Shown here in pieces: positions 1 through 7,153 of a stretch of DNA of 64,000 nt (positions are counted from its first letter, which is position 1; every line of letters begins with the position of its first letter). Source of the stretch: Flavobacterium palustre (GTDB lineage Bacteria > Bacteroidota > Bacteroidia > Flavobacteriales > Flavobacteriaceae); assembly GCF_014639535.1 (NCBI RefSeq), contig NZ_BMGA01000001.1:558001-622000 (forward strand), read 5' to 3'. The position numbers and the translations under genes are program-made. The notes under the pieces are model-generated. The model saw only the letters and a program-made list of their open reading frames with translations, did no database searches and was not told the origin of the DNA.

Positions 1-668
1 ATGGTTTGAGTACAGCGGGTGTAAAATACATCAGCAGCGGATTAGGTGCTATTATTGCTGCTATTTTCCCTATTTGGGTGGTACTCATTTCTTTTTTTAG
101 AGGGGAACGTATTGCTAAATTAGCCGTAACAGGCACCCTGATTAGTTTTGCAGGTATTTGTGTTATCTTTTATGAACATCTGGGCGATTTCCTGATTCCT
201 GATTTCAGACTGGGAATTATACTATCGGTTATTGCTACCATTACATGGGCTTTTGGCACCTTATATACCAAGAAAAAAGCAGCTACTTTCAATCCTTATT
301 TCAGTCTTGGATTGCAAATGTTTATATCGGGTCTGCTTTTATTTGCCTACAACGGTGCTACCGGAATTTCGGTTAATCTTAACCAAATTCCGCTTAACAC
401 ATGGCTTGCCATAGCTTATCTGGTCATTGTAGGTTCCTTAATCACTTTTACCGTTTTTATCTATTCCTTACAGCATCTCCCTCCCGAAGTCAGTAGTCTT
501 TATGCCTATATGAATCCCGTGGTGGCGGTTCTTTTAGGTTCGATTATTTTTGGCGAAAGCCTGAGTATTTCAATTGCATTAGGCGGAATTGTCACTCTTT
601 TTGGTTTGTACCTGGTCAATCAATCGCTACGAAAAAGCCGTAAAAAAACAAACATTTTAATTAAATAA
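1..668 (+). CDS. EamA/DMT-family transporter, 3' part (5' end outside window)
   Basis: This is an inner-membrane exporter or permease of the drug/metabolite transporter superfamily; the substrate cannot be told. The reading frame is open from the first base (the codon ahead of the TTG at position 6 is GGT), so the true start lies upstream and about 220 residues remain. The sequence is a run of hydrophobic helices; the last one ends in a basic tail (SLRKSRKKTNILIK). The second half matches the second EamA repeat, with the conserved segment PPEVSSLYAYMNPVVAVLLG followed by a GE-rich helix start. A full EamA protein has ten helices, so roughly the first third is missing. The stop at 668 is followed by a short gap before the SCO1-like gene, which has its own promoter. 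Confidence 0.85.
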   Translation, partial: GLSTAGVKYISSGLGAIIAAIFPIWVVLISFFRGERIAKLAVTGTLISFAGICVIFYEHLGDFLIPDFRLGIILSVIATITWAFGTLYTKKKAATFNPYFSLGLQMFISGLLLFAYNGATGISVNLNQIPLNTWLAIAYLVIVGSLITFTVFIYSLQHLPPEVSSLYAYMNPVVAVLLGSIIFGESLSISIALGGIVTLFGLYLVNQSLRKSRKKTNILIK

Positions 669-698
669 AGAGCATCCTGATTTCCAATACAGTTTTTG

Positions 699-706
699 TA
701 TTTTTG
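699..706 (+). promoter_or_regulatory. Bacteroidota-type -7 element for the SCO1-like gene
   Basis: The octamer TATTTTTG fits the Bacteroidota -7 consensus TAnnTTTG. It overlaps the in-frame TTG at 704, which argues that translation starts at the ATG at 719 and not at that TTG. The expected leader is very short. No clear -33 TTTG partner was found at the usual distance. Confidence 0.5.
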
Positions 707-718
707 CAAAAAAAATTC

Positions 719-1396
719 ATGAAATCTGTTTTATATAAATACCGCATTTTCATTGGTATCTTTGTAGTTTTTTCGGCAATTACGCTTAGTCTTTTTTACA
801 ATGCGCTAAAGCCTCAAAAAACGCTTCCTATTTACAATCCTGCCGATGTAAATCCGGAACTGGTGGACAGCACCGTGCAATATGTGAGTAAATACCATAC
901 AATTGCTGATTTTTCGTTTACGAATCAAAACGGAAAAACCATTACTCAAAAAGATTACGAAGGAAAAATTTATGTGGCTGATTTCTTTTTCACAACCTGT
1001 GGTACTATTTGCCCTAAAATGACCACCAATTTAGCCGAAGTTCAAAAAGCAATTCGCAATAATCCCAAAGTAATGTTGTTGTCGCACACCGTTTTTCCCG
1101 AAGTGGATAGTGTACCGGTGCTAAAAAGATATGCTTTAGATCATGGTGTTGACGATAGCAAATGGAATTTGGTTACGGGAGACAAAAAGGAAATTTATAA
1201 GATGGCCAGAAAATCCTATTTGGCTGTAAAACTGGGCAAACCCAGCCAATTATACGATATGGTTCATACCGAAAATTTTGTATTGGTAGATACTAAAAAA
1301 AGAGTTCGCGGTTTTTATGACGGTACTAAAAAAGAAGACATCCGGAAATTAATTGAAGACATTCAGTTTTTAAGCAACGGAAAAGAAGCAGATTAA
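719..1396 (+). CDS. SCO1/SenC family copper-binding protein
   Basis: SCO proteins are membrane-anchored thioredoxin-fold proteins that deliver copper to the CuA site of cytochrome oxidase or act in thiol redox control outside the inner membrane. The protein has one N-terminal membrane anchor (about residues 9-30) and a SCO fold. The copper-binding CxxxC motif (CGTIC, Cys94 and Cys98) lies in the segment FFFTTCGTICPKM, and a later His (MVHTENFVLVD) fits the third ligand. At 225 residues it has the usual length. The ATG at 719 was preferred over the upstream TTG at 704 because a -7 promoter element covers the TTG. The gene stands alone ahead of the feo cluster. Confidence 0.9.
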   Translation: MKSVLYKYRIFIGIFVVFSAITLSLFYNALKPQKTLPIYNPADVNPELVDSTVQYVSKYHTIADFSFTNQNGKTITQKDYEGKIYVADFFFTTCGTICPKMTTNLAEVQKAIRNNPKVMLLSHTVFPEVDSVPVLKRYALDHGVDDSKWNLVTGDKKEIYKMARKSYLAVKLGKPSQLYDMVHTENFVLVDTKKRVRGFYDGTKKEDIRKLIEDIQFLSNGKEAD

Positions 1397-1511
1397 AAAA
1401 CAACTTTTATGCTTTAATTAACGCTATTTGAAGCATAAAACGCCGCAATTAGTATTCGATTTTACAATATAATACGTATTTTTACAATCTTAATTCAATC
1501 TAAATAAGACT

Positions 1512-1751
1512 TTGCGTACCACTATACATTCATTACGAAAAAACGAAAAAGCAATTATCAAAGATTTTGATATCGACATCATTCCTTTAAAGTTACTTGA
1601 AATGGGTTGCTTGCCGGGAAACACGGTCGAATTACTTCAAATAGCTCCTTTTGGAGATCCGTTGTATTTAGATGTCAATGGTTCTCATCTGGCTATTCGT
1701 CTGGAAACTGCCAAAGAAATTGAAGTAGAACTTATCAAAAATGCGCTTTAA
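1512..1751 (+). CDS. feoA: FeoA family ferrous iron transport protein
   Basis: FeoA is a small SH3-like cytosolic protein that supports FeoB in Fe(II) uptake. This 79-residue protein has the typical FeoA pattern: a start TTIHSLRKNEKAII, the segment LLEMGCLPGNTVELLQIAPFGDP, and an end with LAIRLETAKEIEVEL. The start is a TTG at 1512; no ATG occurs nearby and the alignment-like N-terminus begins right there. The stop overlaps the feoB start by one base (TAATG), which indicates translational coupling. An AT-rich stretch with TATTTTTA at 1477-1484 may be a weak -7 element. I did not find the TTTAG-N6-CTAAA dyad seen at the other metal genes here. Confidence 0.93.
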   Translation: MRTTIHSLRKNEKAIIKDFDIDIIPLKLLEMGCLPGNTVELLQIAPFGDPLYLDVNGSHLAIRLETAKEIEVELIKNAL

Positions 1752-3850
1752 TGATTCATCAAAATATTAACGTAGCTTTAATTGGAAATCCCAACGTAGG
1801 GAAGACTTCGGTTTTTAATCAACTTACAGGTTTAAACCAACAGGTAGGGAATTATCCGGGAATTACGGTAGAGAAAAAAATAGGTTTTTGCAAATTGCCT
1901 CATAATATCAAAGCCAACATTCTTGATTTACCGGGAACGTACAGCTTAAACGCCAGTTCTATTGATGAAAATGTGGTAATAGAATTGCTTTTAAATAAAA
2001 ACGACAAGTTGTATCCTGATGTCGCATTAGTAGTTTCTGATGTTGAAAATCTAAAGAGAAACTTACTGCTTTTTACCCAAATCAAAGACCTTGAAATTCC
2101 AACTATCTTAGTTATTAATATGGCTGACCGCATGGAAAGCAAAGGAATTTCTCTTGATATTCCGTTTCTGGAAGAGCAATTAAAAACAAAAATTGCACTA
2201 ATCAGTTCGAGAAAATCACAAGGAATTGAGGAACTTAAAGACCTTATTGTAACCTACAAATCCATTTCGACCGAACCTTGTTTGAATGCCTCGATTATTG
2301 ATAAAGAATATTTTAACAATTTACAAAAAGCCTTTCCGGACTTGTTATTGTACAAACTTTGGTTAGTAATCACGCAGGATGTTAACTTTTTAAATTTAGA
2401 AAGAAAAAAAATCCAGAGTTCGTTTACCAAATCGCACAGCGAATTAAAACGCTTACAGCAGCAGGAAACCATCAAACGTTACCAGTTTATCAATGATGTT
2501 TTAAAAGTAGGATTAACTGTTGACAGCAGTGTGGCAAAAGATTTTCGTTCTAAATTAGACCGTGTATTAACCCATAAATTTTGGGGATACATTATTTTCT
2601 TTGCCATTCTTTTTGTGATTTTCCAATCTATATTTAATTGGTCTTCAATTCCAATGGATTTCATCGACAGTACTTTTGCTTCCTTAAGTAATATGGCTGC
2701 CGAGGAACTTCCTTCGGGCATTTTAACCGATTTAATTTCACAGGGAATCATTCCCGGAATTGGAGGAATCCTGATTTTTATTCCACAAATTGCCTTTTTA
2801 TTTCTATTTATCTCCATACTAGAAGAAAGTGGCTATATGAGCCGTGTGGTTTTTATTATGGACAAAATCATGCGCCGTTTTGGGTTATCAGGAAAAAGTG
2901 TCGTTCCGTTAATCTCCGGAACTGCCTGTGCCATTCCCGCGATCATGGCTACCCGAAATATCGAAAGCTGGAAAGAACGTCTCATTACCATTCTGGTCAC
3001 TCCGTTTACCACTTGTTCGGCCCGATTACCCGTTTATGCCATTATCATTGCGCTGGTAATCCCTAATGACCGCATATTGGGATTTTTAAATCTTCAAGGA
3101 CTGGCGTTGATGTTATTGTATCTTTTAGGTTTTGGGATGGCAATATTTTCGGCTTATATCCTGAATAAAATTATGAAAATAAGTGGCAAAACTTTCTTTG
3201 TAGTCGAAATGCCCAACTACAAACTGCCATTATTTAAAAACGTTGCCATCAATGTAGTTGAAAAAACAAAAGCTTTTATCTCGGGAGCAGGAAAGATAAT
3301 CTTAGCTATTTCGATTATCTTATGGTTTTTAGCCTCTTACGGACCCGGAAAAGATTTTAACGAAGCCGAAACTATTGTAAAAGAAAGAACAGCCGAAAAG
3401 CCTTTAAACGAAGTAGATTTTGAAAATGCCGTTGCTTCTCAAAAACTGGAGAATTCATACATCGGGATTATGGGAAAAACCATCGAACCGGTTATTTCTC
3501 CCTTAGGATACGACTGGAAAATAGGTATTGCCATCATTAGTTCTTTTGCCGCCAGAGAAGTATTTGTAGGAACCCTGGCAACTATTTACAGCGTGGGCGG
3601 AACAGACAACGAAACGACTATTAAAAACAAAATGGCATCTGAAATTCATCCTGAAACAGGAACTAAAATATTCAATTTTGCCAGCGGAATATCGTTATTG
3701 TTATTCTATGCTTTTGCCTTGCAATGTGCCAGTACACTTGCCATCACTAAAAAGGAAACCAACAGTTGGAAATGGCCTCTGGGGCAATTACTTTTCATGA
3801 GTAGTTTTGCTTATCTGACAGCCTTATTAGCTTATCAAATTTTAAAATAA
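1751..3850 (+). CDS. feoB: Ferrous iron transporter FeoB
   Basis: FeoB is the inner-membrane Fe(II) transporter with a cytosolic G domain. The N-terminal GTPase shows G1 GNPNVGKT (residues 12-19), G3 DLPG (59-62), G4 NMAD (123-126) and a G5-like SSRKSQG. The C-terminal part holds the two Gate repeats with the characteristic Cys motifs (GTACAIPAIMATR and TPFTTCSARLPVYA) and FAAREVFVGTL near the end. At 699 residues it is a little shorter than E. coli FeoB but normal for this phylum. It overlaps feoA by one base and is followed after 7 nt by a small Cys-rich membrane protein, so the three genes form an operon. Confidence 0.97.
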   Translation: MIHQNINVALIGNPNVGKTSVFNQLTGLNQQVGNYPGITVEKKIGFCKLPHNIKANILDLPGTYSLNASSIDENVVIELLLNKNDKLYPDVALVVSDVENLKRNLLLFTQIKDLEIPTILVINMADRMESKGISLDIPFLEEQLKTKIALISSRKSQGIEELKDLIVTYKSISTEPCLNASIIDKEYFNNLQKAFPDLLLYKLWLVITQDVNFLNLERKKIQSSFTKSHSELKRLQQQETIKRYQFINDVLKVGLTVDSSVAKDFRSKLDRVLTHKFWGYIIFFAILFVIFQSIFNWSSIPMDFIDSTFASLSNMAAEELPSGILTDLISQGIIPGIGGILIFIPQIAFLFLFISILEESGYMSRVVFIMDKIMRRFGLSGKSVVPLISGTACAIPAIMATRNIESWKERLITILVTPFTTCSARLPVYAIIIALVIPNDRILGFLNLQGLALMLLYLLGFGMAIFSAYILNKIMKISGKTFFVVEMPNYKLPLFKNVAINVVEKTKAFISGAGKIILAISIILWFLASYGPGKDFNEAETIVKERTAEKPLNEVDFENAVASQKLENSYIGIMGKTIEPVISPLGYDWKIGIAIISSFAAREVFVGTLATIYSVGGTDNETTIKNKMASEIHPETGTKIFNFASGISLLLFYAFALQCASTLAITKKETNSWKWPLGQLLFMSSFAYLTALLAYQILK

Positions 3851-3857
3851 ATCCGAT

Positions 3858-3983
3858 ATGTTTCAGGAAATTATAGCCTTTTTAATCCTTGGTATTGCCG
3901 TTGTTTATCTTTTTCAAAAATTCTTTTTAAAGAAGAAAAAAAAGGATAAAAATTGCGGAGGTGACGATTGTGGGTGTCATTAA
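3858..3983 (+). CDS. FeoB-associated Cys-rich membrane protein (41 aa)
   Basis: This short gene begins 7 nt after the feoB stop. It encodes 41 residues: one membrane helix (about residues 5-20), a strongly basic stretch of lysines (about 25-31) and a Cys-rich C-terminus CGGDDCGCH. That layout matches the small FeoB-associated Cys-rich membrane proteins, which are thought to assist FeoB as a metal-binding accessory, in a role comparable with FeoC. The start is the ATG at 3858. Position directly behind feoB and the Cys/His tail are the main support; function is inferred from the family and not shown here. Confidence 0.85.
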   Translation: MFQEIIAFLILGIAVVYLFQKFFLKKKKKDKNCGGDDCGCH

Positions 3984-4017
3984 TATTTTCCGAACAGAAA
4001 AATTATTCAAAATTATT

Positions 4018-4076
4018 ACCGCAAATTCGCAAATTATTTCTCTTTCAAAAGAAATTAAAATTTGCGAATTTGCGGT
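4018..4076. repeat. Intergenic inverted repeat, ACCGCAAATTCGCAAATT type, copy 1
   Basis: Two 18-nt arms (4018-4035 and 4059-4076) are perfect inverted copies, with a further ATTTC/GAAAT pairing inside the loop. The element lies between the convergent feo operon and the DtxR-type regulator gene, where it could act as a bidirectional terminator. A second copy with a single arm difference lies at 56199-56258 and a diverged one at 11607-11641. Confidence 0.8.
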
Positions 4077-4093
4077 AAATTTTCTTTATACAA

Positions 4094-4747
4094 CTAAGAT
4101 AGTTTCACAAATAAATTACTGGCAATTTTATTCGAAATATTTAAATGTTGTTCACCCACTTTGATTCGAAGCGACAAATCGAAACTTTCTTTTCCTAAAA
4201 TTTCAATTGTAGAACCCAAAGCAATTCCTTGTTTATCCAGGTATTTTAAAAATTCTGAAGATGTATCTTTTACCCCCACACAAATCCCTTTTTGTCCTTC
4301 AGCCAACTCCGAAAGTAATTGTTTATCAATTTTAGGAAGCAATCCCTGCGCATTAGGAATAGGATCACCATGAGGATCTTCGGTAGGATTCCCTAAAAAA
4401 TCATCAAGTTTATTAATCAGTTTTTCCGATTTGATGTGTTCCAATTGTTCGGCAATATCATGCACTTCATCCCAGGAAAAAGCTAATTTTTCGACCAGGA
4501 AAACTTCCCAAAGACGGTGTTTTCTAACAATCATTTTAGCCTCTAATTTCCCCTTATCGGTTAGTGTAACACCCTGGTATTTTTTATAATTAACCAAATC
4601 TTTTTCGGCCAACTTCTTCAACATATCCGTCACCGAAGAGGCCTTAGTTTCCATTACTTCGGCAATGGCATTAGTGCTTACTCCCGATCCGGAAACTACG
4701 GTAAGATGGTATATCGCTTTAAGATAATTTTCTTCTGAAAAAGTCAT
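4094..4747 (-). CDS. DtxR/MntR-family metal-dependent transcriptional regulator
   Basis: This is a cytosolic repressor that senses Mn(II) or Fe(II) and controls metal uptake genes. The 217 residues show the family architecture: an N-terminal winged helix-turn-helix (MTFSEENYLKAIYHL ... STNAIAEVMETKASSVTDML), a metal-binding dimerization domain with the conserved HRLWEVFLVEKL, EVHDIAEQLEHI and a later DPHGDPIP segment, and a C-terminal FeoA-like SH3 domain (about residues 150-217). It sits on the minus strand just downstream of the Nramp gene (gap about 90 bp with a short tandem repeat) and convergent with feoAB. Likely targets are the two TTTAG-N6-CTAAA dyads at 6770 and 7108. Whether it senses Mn or Fe cannot be told; the Nramp neighbour favours Mn. 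Confidence 0.93.
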   Translation of the reverse strand: MTFSEENYLKAIYHLTVVSGSGVSTNAIAEVMETKASSVTDMLKKLAEKDLVNYKKYQGVTLTDKGKLEAKMIVRKHRLWEVFLVEKLAFSWDEVHDIAEQLEHIKSEKLINKLDDFLGNPTEDPHGDPIPNAQGLLPKIDKQLLSELAEGQKGICVGVKDTSSEFLKYLDKQGIALGSTIEILGKESFDLSLRIKVGEQHLNISNKIASNLFVKLS

Positions 4748-4750
4748 TGG

Positions 4751-4792
4751 ATTGCAGATTTTAGATTGCAGATTTTAGATTGCAGATTTTAG
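4751..4792. repeat. Three tandem copies of a 14-bp unit
   Basis: The unit ATTGCAGATTTTAG is repeated exactly three times (4751-4764, 4765-4778, 4779-4792) in the gap between the Nramp gene and the regulator gene. On the minus strand it lies in the probable leader of the regulator gene, 4 nt from its start codon. It is too short and spacerless for a CRISPR array. Confidence 0.9.
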
Positions 4793-4840
4793 GAATCTGA
4801 AATTAAAATCTTAATACTTGATACAACTTACTTAATACTT

Positions 4841-6712
4841 TTATTTTTTAACAATCAACAAAGGTATCGAAATTTTATGTCTTAATTTATCGACGGTAGT
4901 ACCAAAAACCAAATCTTTAAAGCCCGTATGGCCGTGAGTTCCCATCACCAAAATATCAAAACCGGCTTTGTTGACAATAGCAGGAATCACCTTATTAGGT
5001 TTACCAAATCCCAATTCGGTTGCTACGTTGAATCCTTTTTGCGAAAGCATCTCTTTGTATTGCAATAATAACTTCTCGTCGATTAAGGTTTCATGATCGT
5101 CTATTTTTTCGCCATAAACCATCGCTCCAACCGTTTCTACTACGTGAATCAAAGTATATTTAGCATCCATGCCTCCCAATTCGAAAGCACTGTTTAAAGC
5201 AATTTCATCAGCAGAAGAAAAATCGACCGAAACCGCTATATTTTTTTTAGTATAACTTTCTGATTTTGAAAATTGCAGTTTCAAATGGTGTGGTGAATGA
5301 TTTTGAATGTCCTGTTTTGCCTTAGTAATAAAGGGTTTAAAAACAATAAAAAGTAGCAATCCTAAGAAGAAAAATGCCAACGGAACAACTGTAAGCCATA
5401 ACACAATAGGATTTTCTGAAATTTCAAGCCAATCTGTAATTTCATTATAAACTAATTTGGCATTCAGTGAAACAATAATCGAAGCAATAATCCAGGCAGC
5501 AATTTGAGTGATTCTGGAAACCTGAAATCCTTTCATTTTTGTTTTATCACTCACAAAATGGATCAACGGAATGATAGCAAAACCCAATTGTAAACTCAAA
5601 ATTACCTGACTTAAAATCAATAATTTTCCGGTTACGCTTTCGCCAAAAACATAAATCACAATAACTGCCGGAACAATGGCAATTAATCGGGTAATGATTC
5701 TTCGTACCCAAGGTTGGATTCTTAAATTCAAATAACCCTCCATCACAATTTGTCCTGCCAAAGTTCCTGTAATTGTCGAACTTTGTCCCGCTGCAATTAA
5801 GGCTACAGCAAATAAAACAGGTGCCCATTTAGTCCCTAAAAGAGGTTGTAAAAATTTATGAGCATCCTGAATTTCGGCAACTTCATACATTCCGTTTCTG
5901 TAAAATGTGGCTGCTGCCAAAATTAAAATAGCAGCATTGACTAAGAAAGCTAAATTCAAAGCAATGGTCGAATCGATAAAATTATATTTCAATGCCTGCT
6001 TGATTCCAGCCGGACTTCTGTCAAAATTTCTGGTTTGTACTAATGAAGAATGCAGGTACAAATTGTGCGGCATAACCGTTGCCCCGATAATCCCGATGGC
6101 AATATACAAAGCGGCTTCACTAGGTATCGAAGGCACTAAACCATAGACTACTTTATCCAGTTCAGGCTGGGCAAAAATCATTTCGAAAACAAACGAAAAC
6201 CCAATAATTGCTACTAATACAATAATAAAAGCTTCCATTTTTCGGATACCTTTATTAATTAAAAAAAGCAGTAAAAAGGTATCCAGAACCGTGATTAAAA
6301 CCCCTTCAATAAGCGGAATATCAAACAATAAATTAATCCCGATTGCCATTCCTAAAACTTCGGCAAGATCGCAGGCAGCAATAGCTATTTCGGCTAAAAA
6401 ATAAAGAATATAATTAACCGGTTTAGAGTAGGTTTCTCTTGAGGCCTGCGCCAAATCACGCTGGGTAACAATTCCAAGTCTTGCGCTTAAACTTTGCAAC
6501 AACAAAGCCATTAAATTACTCATCAATAAAACCCATAACAACGAATAACCAAACTGACTTCCTCCTGCAATATCAGTGGCCCAGTTTCCGGGATCCATAT
6601 AACCCACGCTTACCAAATAAGCAGGACCAAAAAAAGCAAGTATCTTTCTAAAAACGGACTTTTTATTCTGTGTTGAAACGGACTGATGAACTTCTTCGAG
6701 TGATTTTCCCAT
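4841..6712 (-). CDS. Nramp (MntH-like) divalent metal transporter fused to a C-terminal UspA domain
   Basis: The first ~450 residues are an Nramp proton-coupled Mn(II)/Fe(II) importer of the inner membrane, with the metal-binding motifs DPGN (residues 40-43) and MPH (214-216) and about eleven membrane helices. From about residue 485 a universal stress protein domain follows (NIAVSVDFSSADEIALNSAF ... GTHGHTGFKDLVFG), including the glycine-rich nucleotide-binding loop near residue 590. At 623 residues it is about 200 longer than a plain MntH. Such fusions occur in Bacteroidota; the role of the Usp part is unknown but may sense ATP or stress. A TTTAG-N6-CTAAA dyad lies upstream at 6770-6785 over a near-consensus minus-strand -7 box. 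Confidence 0.93.
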   Translation of the reverse strand: MGKSLEEVHQSVSTQNKKSVFRKILAFFGPAYLVSVGYMDPGNWATDIAGGSQFGYSLLWVLLMSNLMALLLQSLSARLGIVTQRDLAQASRETYSKPVNYILYFLAEIAIAACDLAEVLGMAIGINLLFDIPLIEGVLITVLDTFLLLFLINKGIRKMEAFIIVLVAIIGFSFVFEMIFAQPELDKVVYGLVPSIPSEAALYIAIGIIGATVMPHNLYLHSSLVQTRNFDRSPAGIKQALKYNFIDSTIALNLAFLVNAAILILAAATFYRNGMYEVAEIQDAHKFLQPLLGTKWAPVLFAVALIAAGQSSTITGTLAGQIVMEGYLNLRIQPWVRRIITRLIAIVPAVIVIYVFGESVTGKLLILSQVILSLQLGFAIIPLIHFVSDKTKMKGFQVSRITQIAAWIIASIIVSLNAKLVYNEITDWLEISENPIVLWLTVVPLAFFFLGLLLFIVFKPFITKAKQDIQNHSPHHLKLQFSKSESYTKKNIAVSVDFSSADEIALNSAFELGGMDAKYTLIHVVETVGAMVYGEKIDDHETLIDEKLLLQYKEMLSQKGFNVATELGFGKPNKVIPAIVNKAGFDILVMGTHGHTGFKDLVFGTTVDKLRHKISIPLLIVKK

Positions 6713-6769
6713 TGTATTGTAACTAATTAAGGCAAATATATAGAAAAATCACATGAATCAAATATTTTT

Positions 6770-6785
6770 TTTAGTCAAGTCTAAA
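6770..6785 (-). promoter_or_regulatory. Candidate DtxR/MntR operator at the Nramp promoter
   Basis: The sequence TTTAGTCAAGTCTAAA is a dyad with arms TTTAG and CTAAA. Read on the minus strand it contains TAGACTTG, one mismatch from the -7 consensus TAnnTTTG, so a bound repressor would cover the Nramp promoter. The same arms and spacing recur at 7108-7123. DtxR-family operators are commonly TTAG...CTAA dyads, and a DtxR-type regulator is encoded next door; binding itself is inferred. Confidence 0.65.
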
Positions 6786-6940
6786 TTTAAGCGCATCACG
6801 GGCACAAGCCCGATAATGTAAAATTGACTTCTTTGACCAAATAATTTTCAGGAAGCTTAAAACAGGGTTCTACCTAATCCAAACAAGTAACCAAATGGCA
6901 TTTTAAGAAAAAAAACGTCTAATACACCATACAGAATAAC

Positions 6941-6948
6941 TATTTTTG
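6941..6948 (+). promoter_or_regulatory. Possible orphan -7 element
   Basis: TATTTTTG fits TAnnTTTG and lies 51 nt ahead of an orphan hairpin-plus-T-tract terminator. No annotated gene follows before that terminator, so the two could define a short transcript. Confidence 0.35.
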
Positions 6949-6998
6949 GTCATGAAAACAGTGCGGGACACTAATTTTCTTTCAAAAAATAACTCAAG

Positions 6999-7026
6999 GG
7001 CATACAGCAATGTATGCCTTTTTTGT
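6999..7026 (+). terminator. Orphan intrinsic terminator
   Basis: GGCATACA (6999-7006) and TGTATGCC (7011-7018) form a perfect 8-bp stem closed by a GCAA tetraloop, directly followed by six T. No plus-strand gene ends upstream: the nearest gene upstream is the divergent Nramp gene. It therefore ends either a small RNA or an attenuated leader ahead of the TonB-receptor gene. Confidence 0.65.
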
Positions 7027-7107
7027 ATGATAAAGAATTCATTTAGAACTTAAACAATTGGTTTTCTGAATTAATTTAAAATTTTGTTTCGTTAATCAAA
7101 TATTATT

Positions 7108-7123
7108 TTTAGTTTTGTCTAAA
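7108..7123 (+). promoter_or_regulatory. Candidate DtxR/MntR operator over the TonB-receptor -7 box
   Basis: TTTAGTTTTGTCTAAA has the same TTTAG/CTAAA arms and 6-bp spacer as the Nramp operator. Inside it lies TAGTTTTG (7110-7117), an exact match to the Bacteroidota -7 consensus TAnnTTTG, and TTTG at 7083-7086 may be the -33 element with a 23-nt spacer. Repressor binding would block this promoter. Confidence 0.65.
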
Positions 7124-7153
7124 TATTTGTTTATTACAAACTAAATCATAATT

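Larger units (their letters stand above)
6713..7153. other. Divergent regulatory region between the Nramp and TonB-receptor genes
   Basis: This 441-bp gap has no convincing gene. It holds two copies of the TTTAG-N6-CTAAA dyad (6770-6785 and 7108-7123), one next to each divergent gene. It also holds a small hairpin CGGGC-acaa-GCCCG (6799-6812), a plus-strand -7-like box TATTTTTG at 6941-6948 and a terminator-like hairpin at 6999-7026. Together the last two could bound a small RNA of about 75 nt. Confidence 0.7.

Noticed and set aside
1440-1511. TTTAG-N6-CTAAA operator upstream of feoA
   Set aside because: No copy of the dyad was found there on either strand by eye.
4751-4792. Tandem repeats as a CRISPR array
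   Set aside because: The units are 14 bp, have no spacers between them, and no cas gene is present.
6952-7053. Open frame of 33 codons between the Nramp and TonB-receptor genes
   Set aside because: It runs through a terminator hairpin and shows no signal peptide or known motif; a non-coding transcript is more likely.
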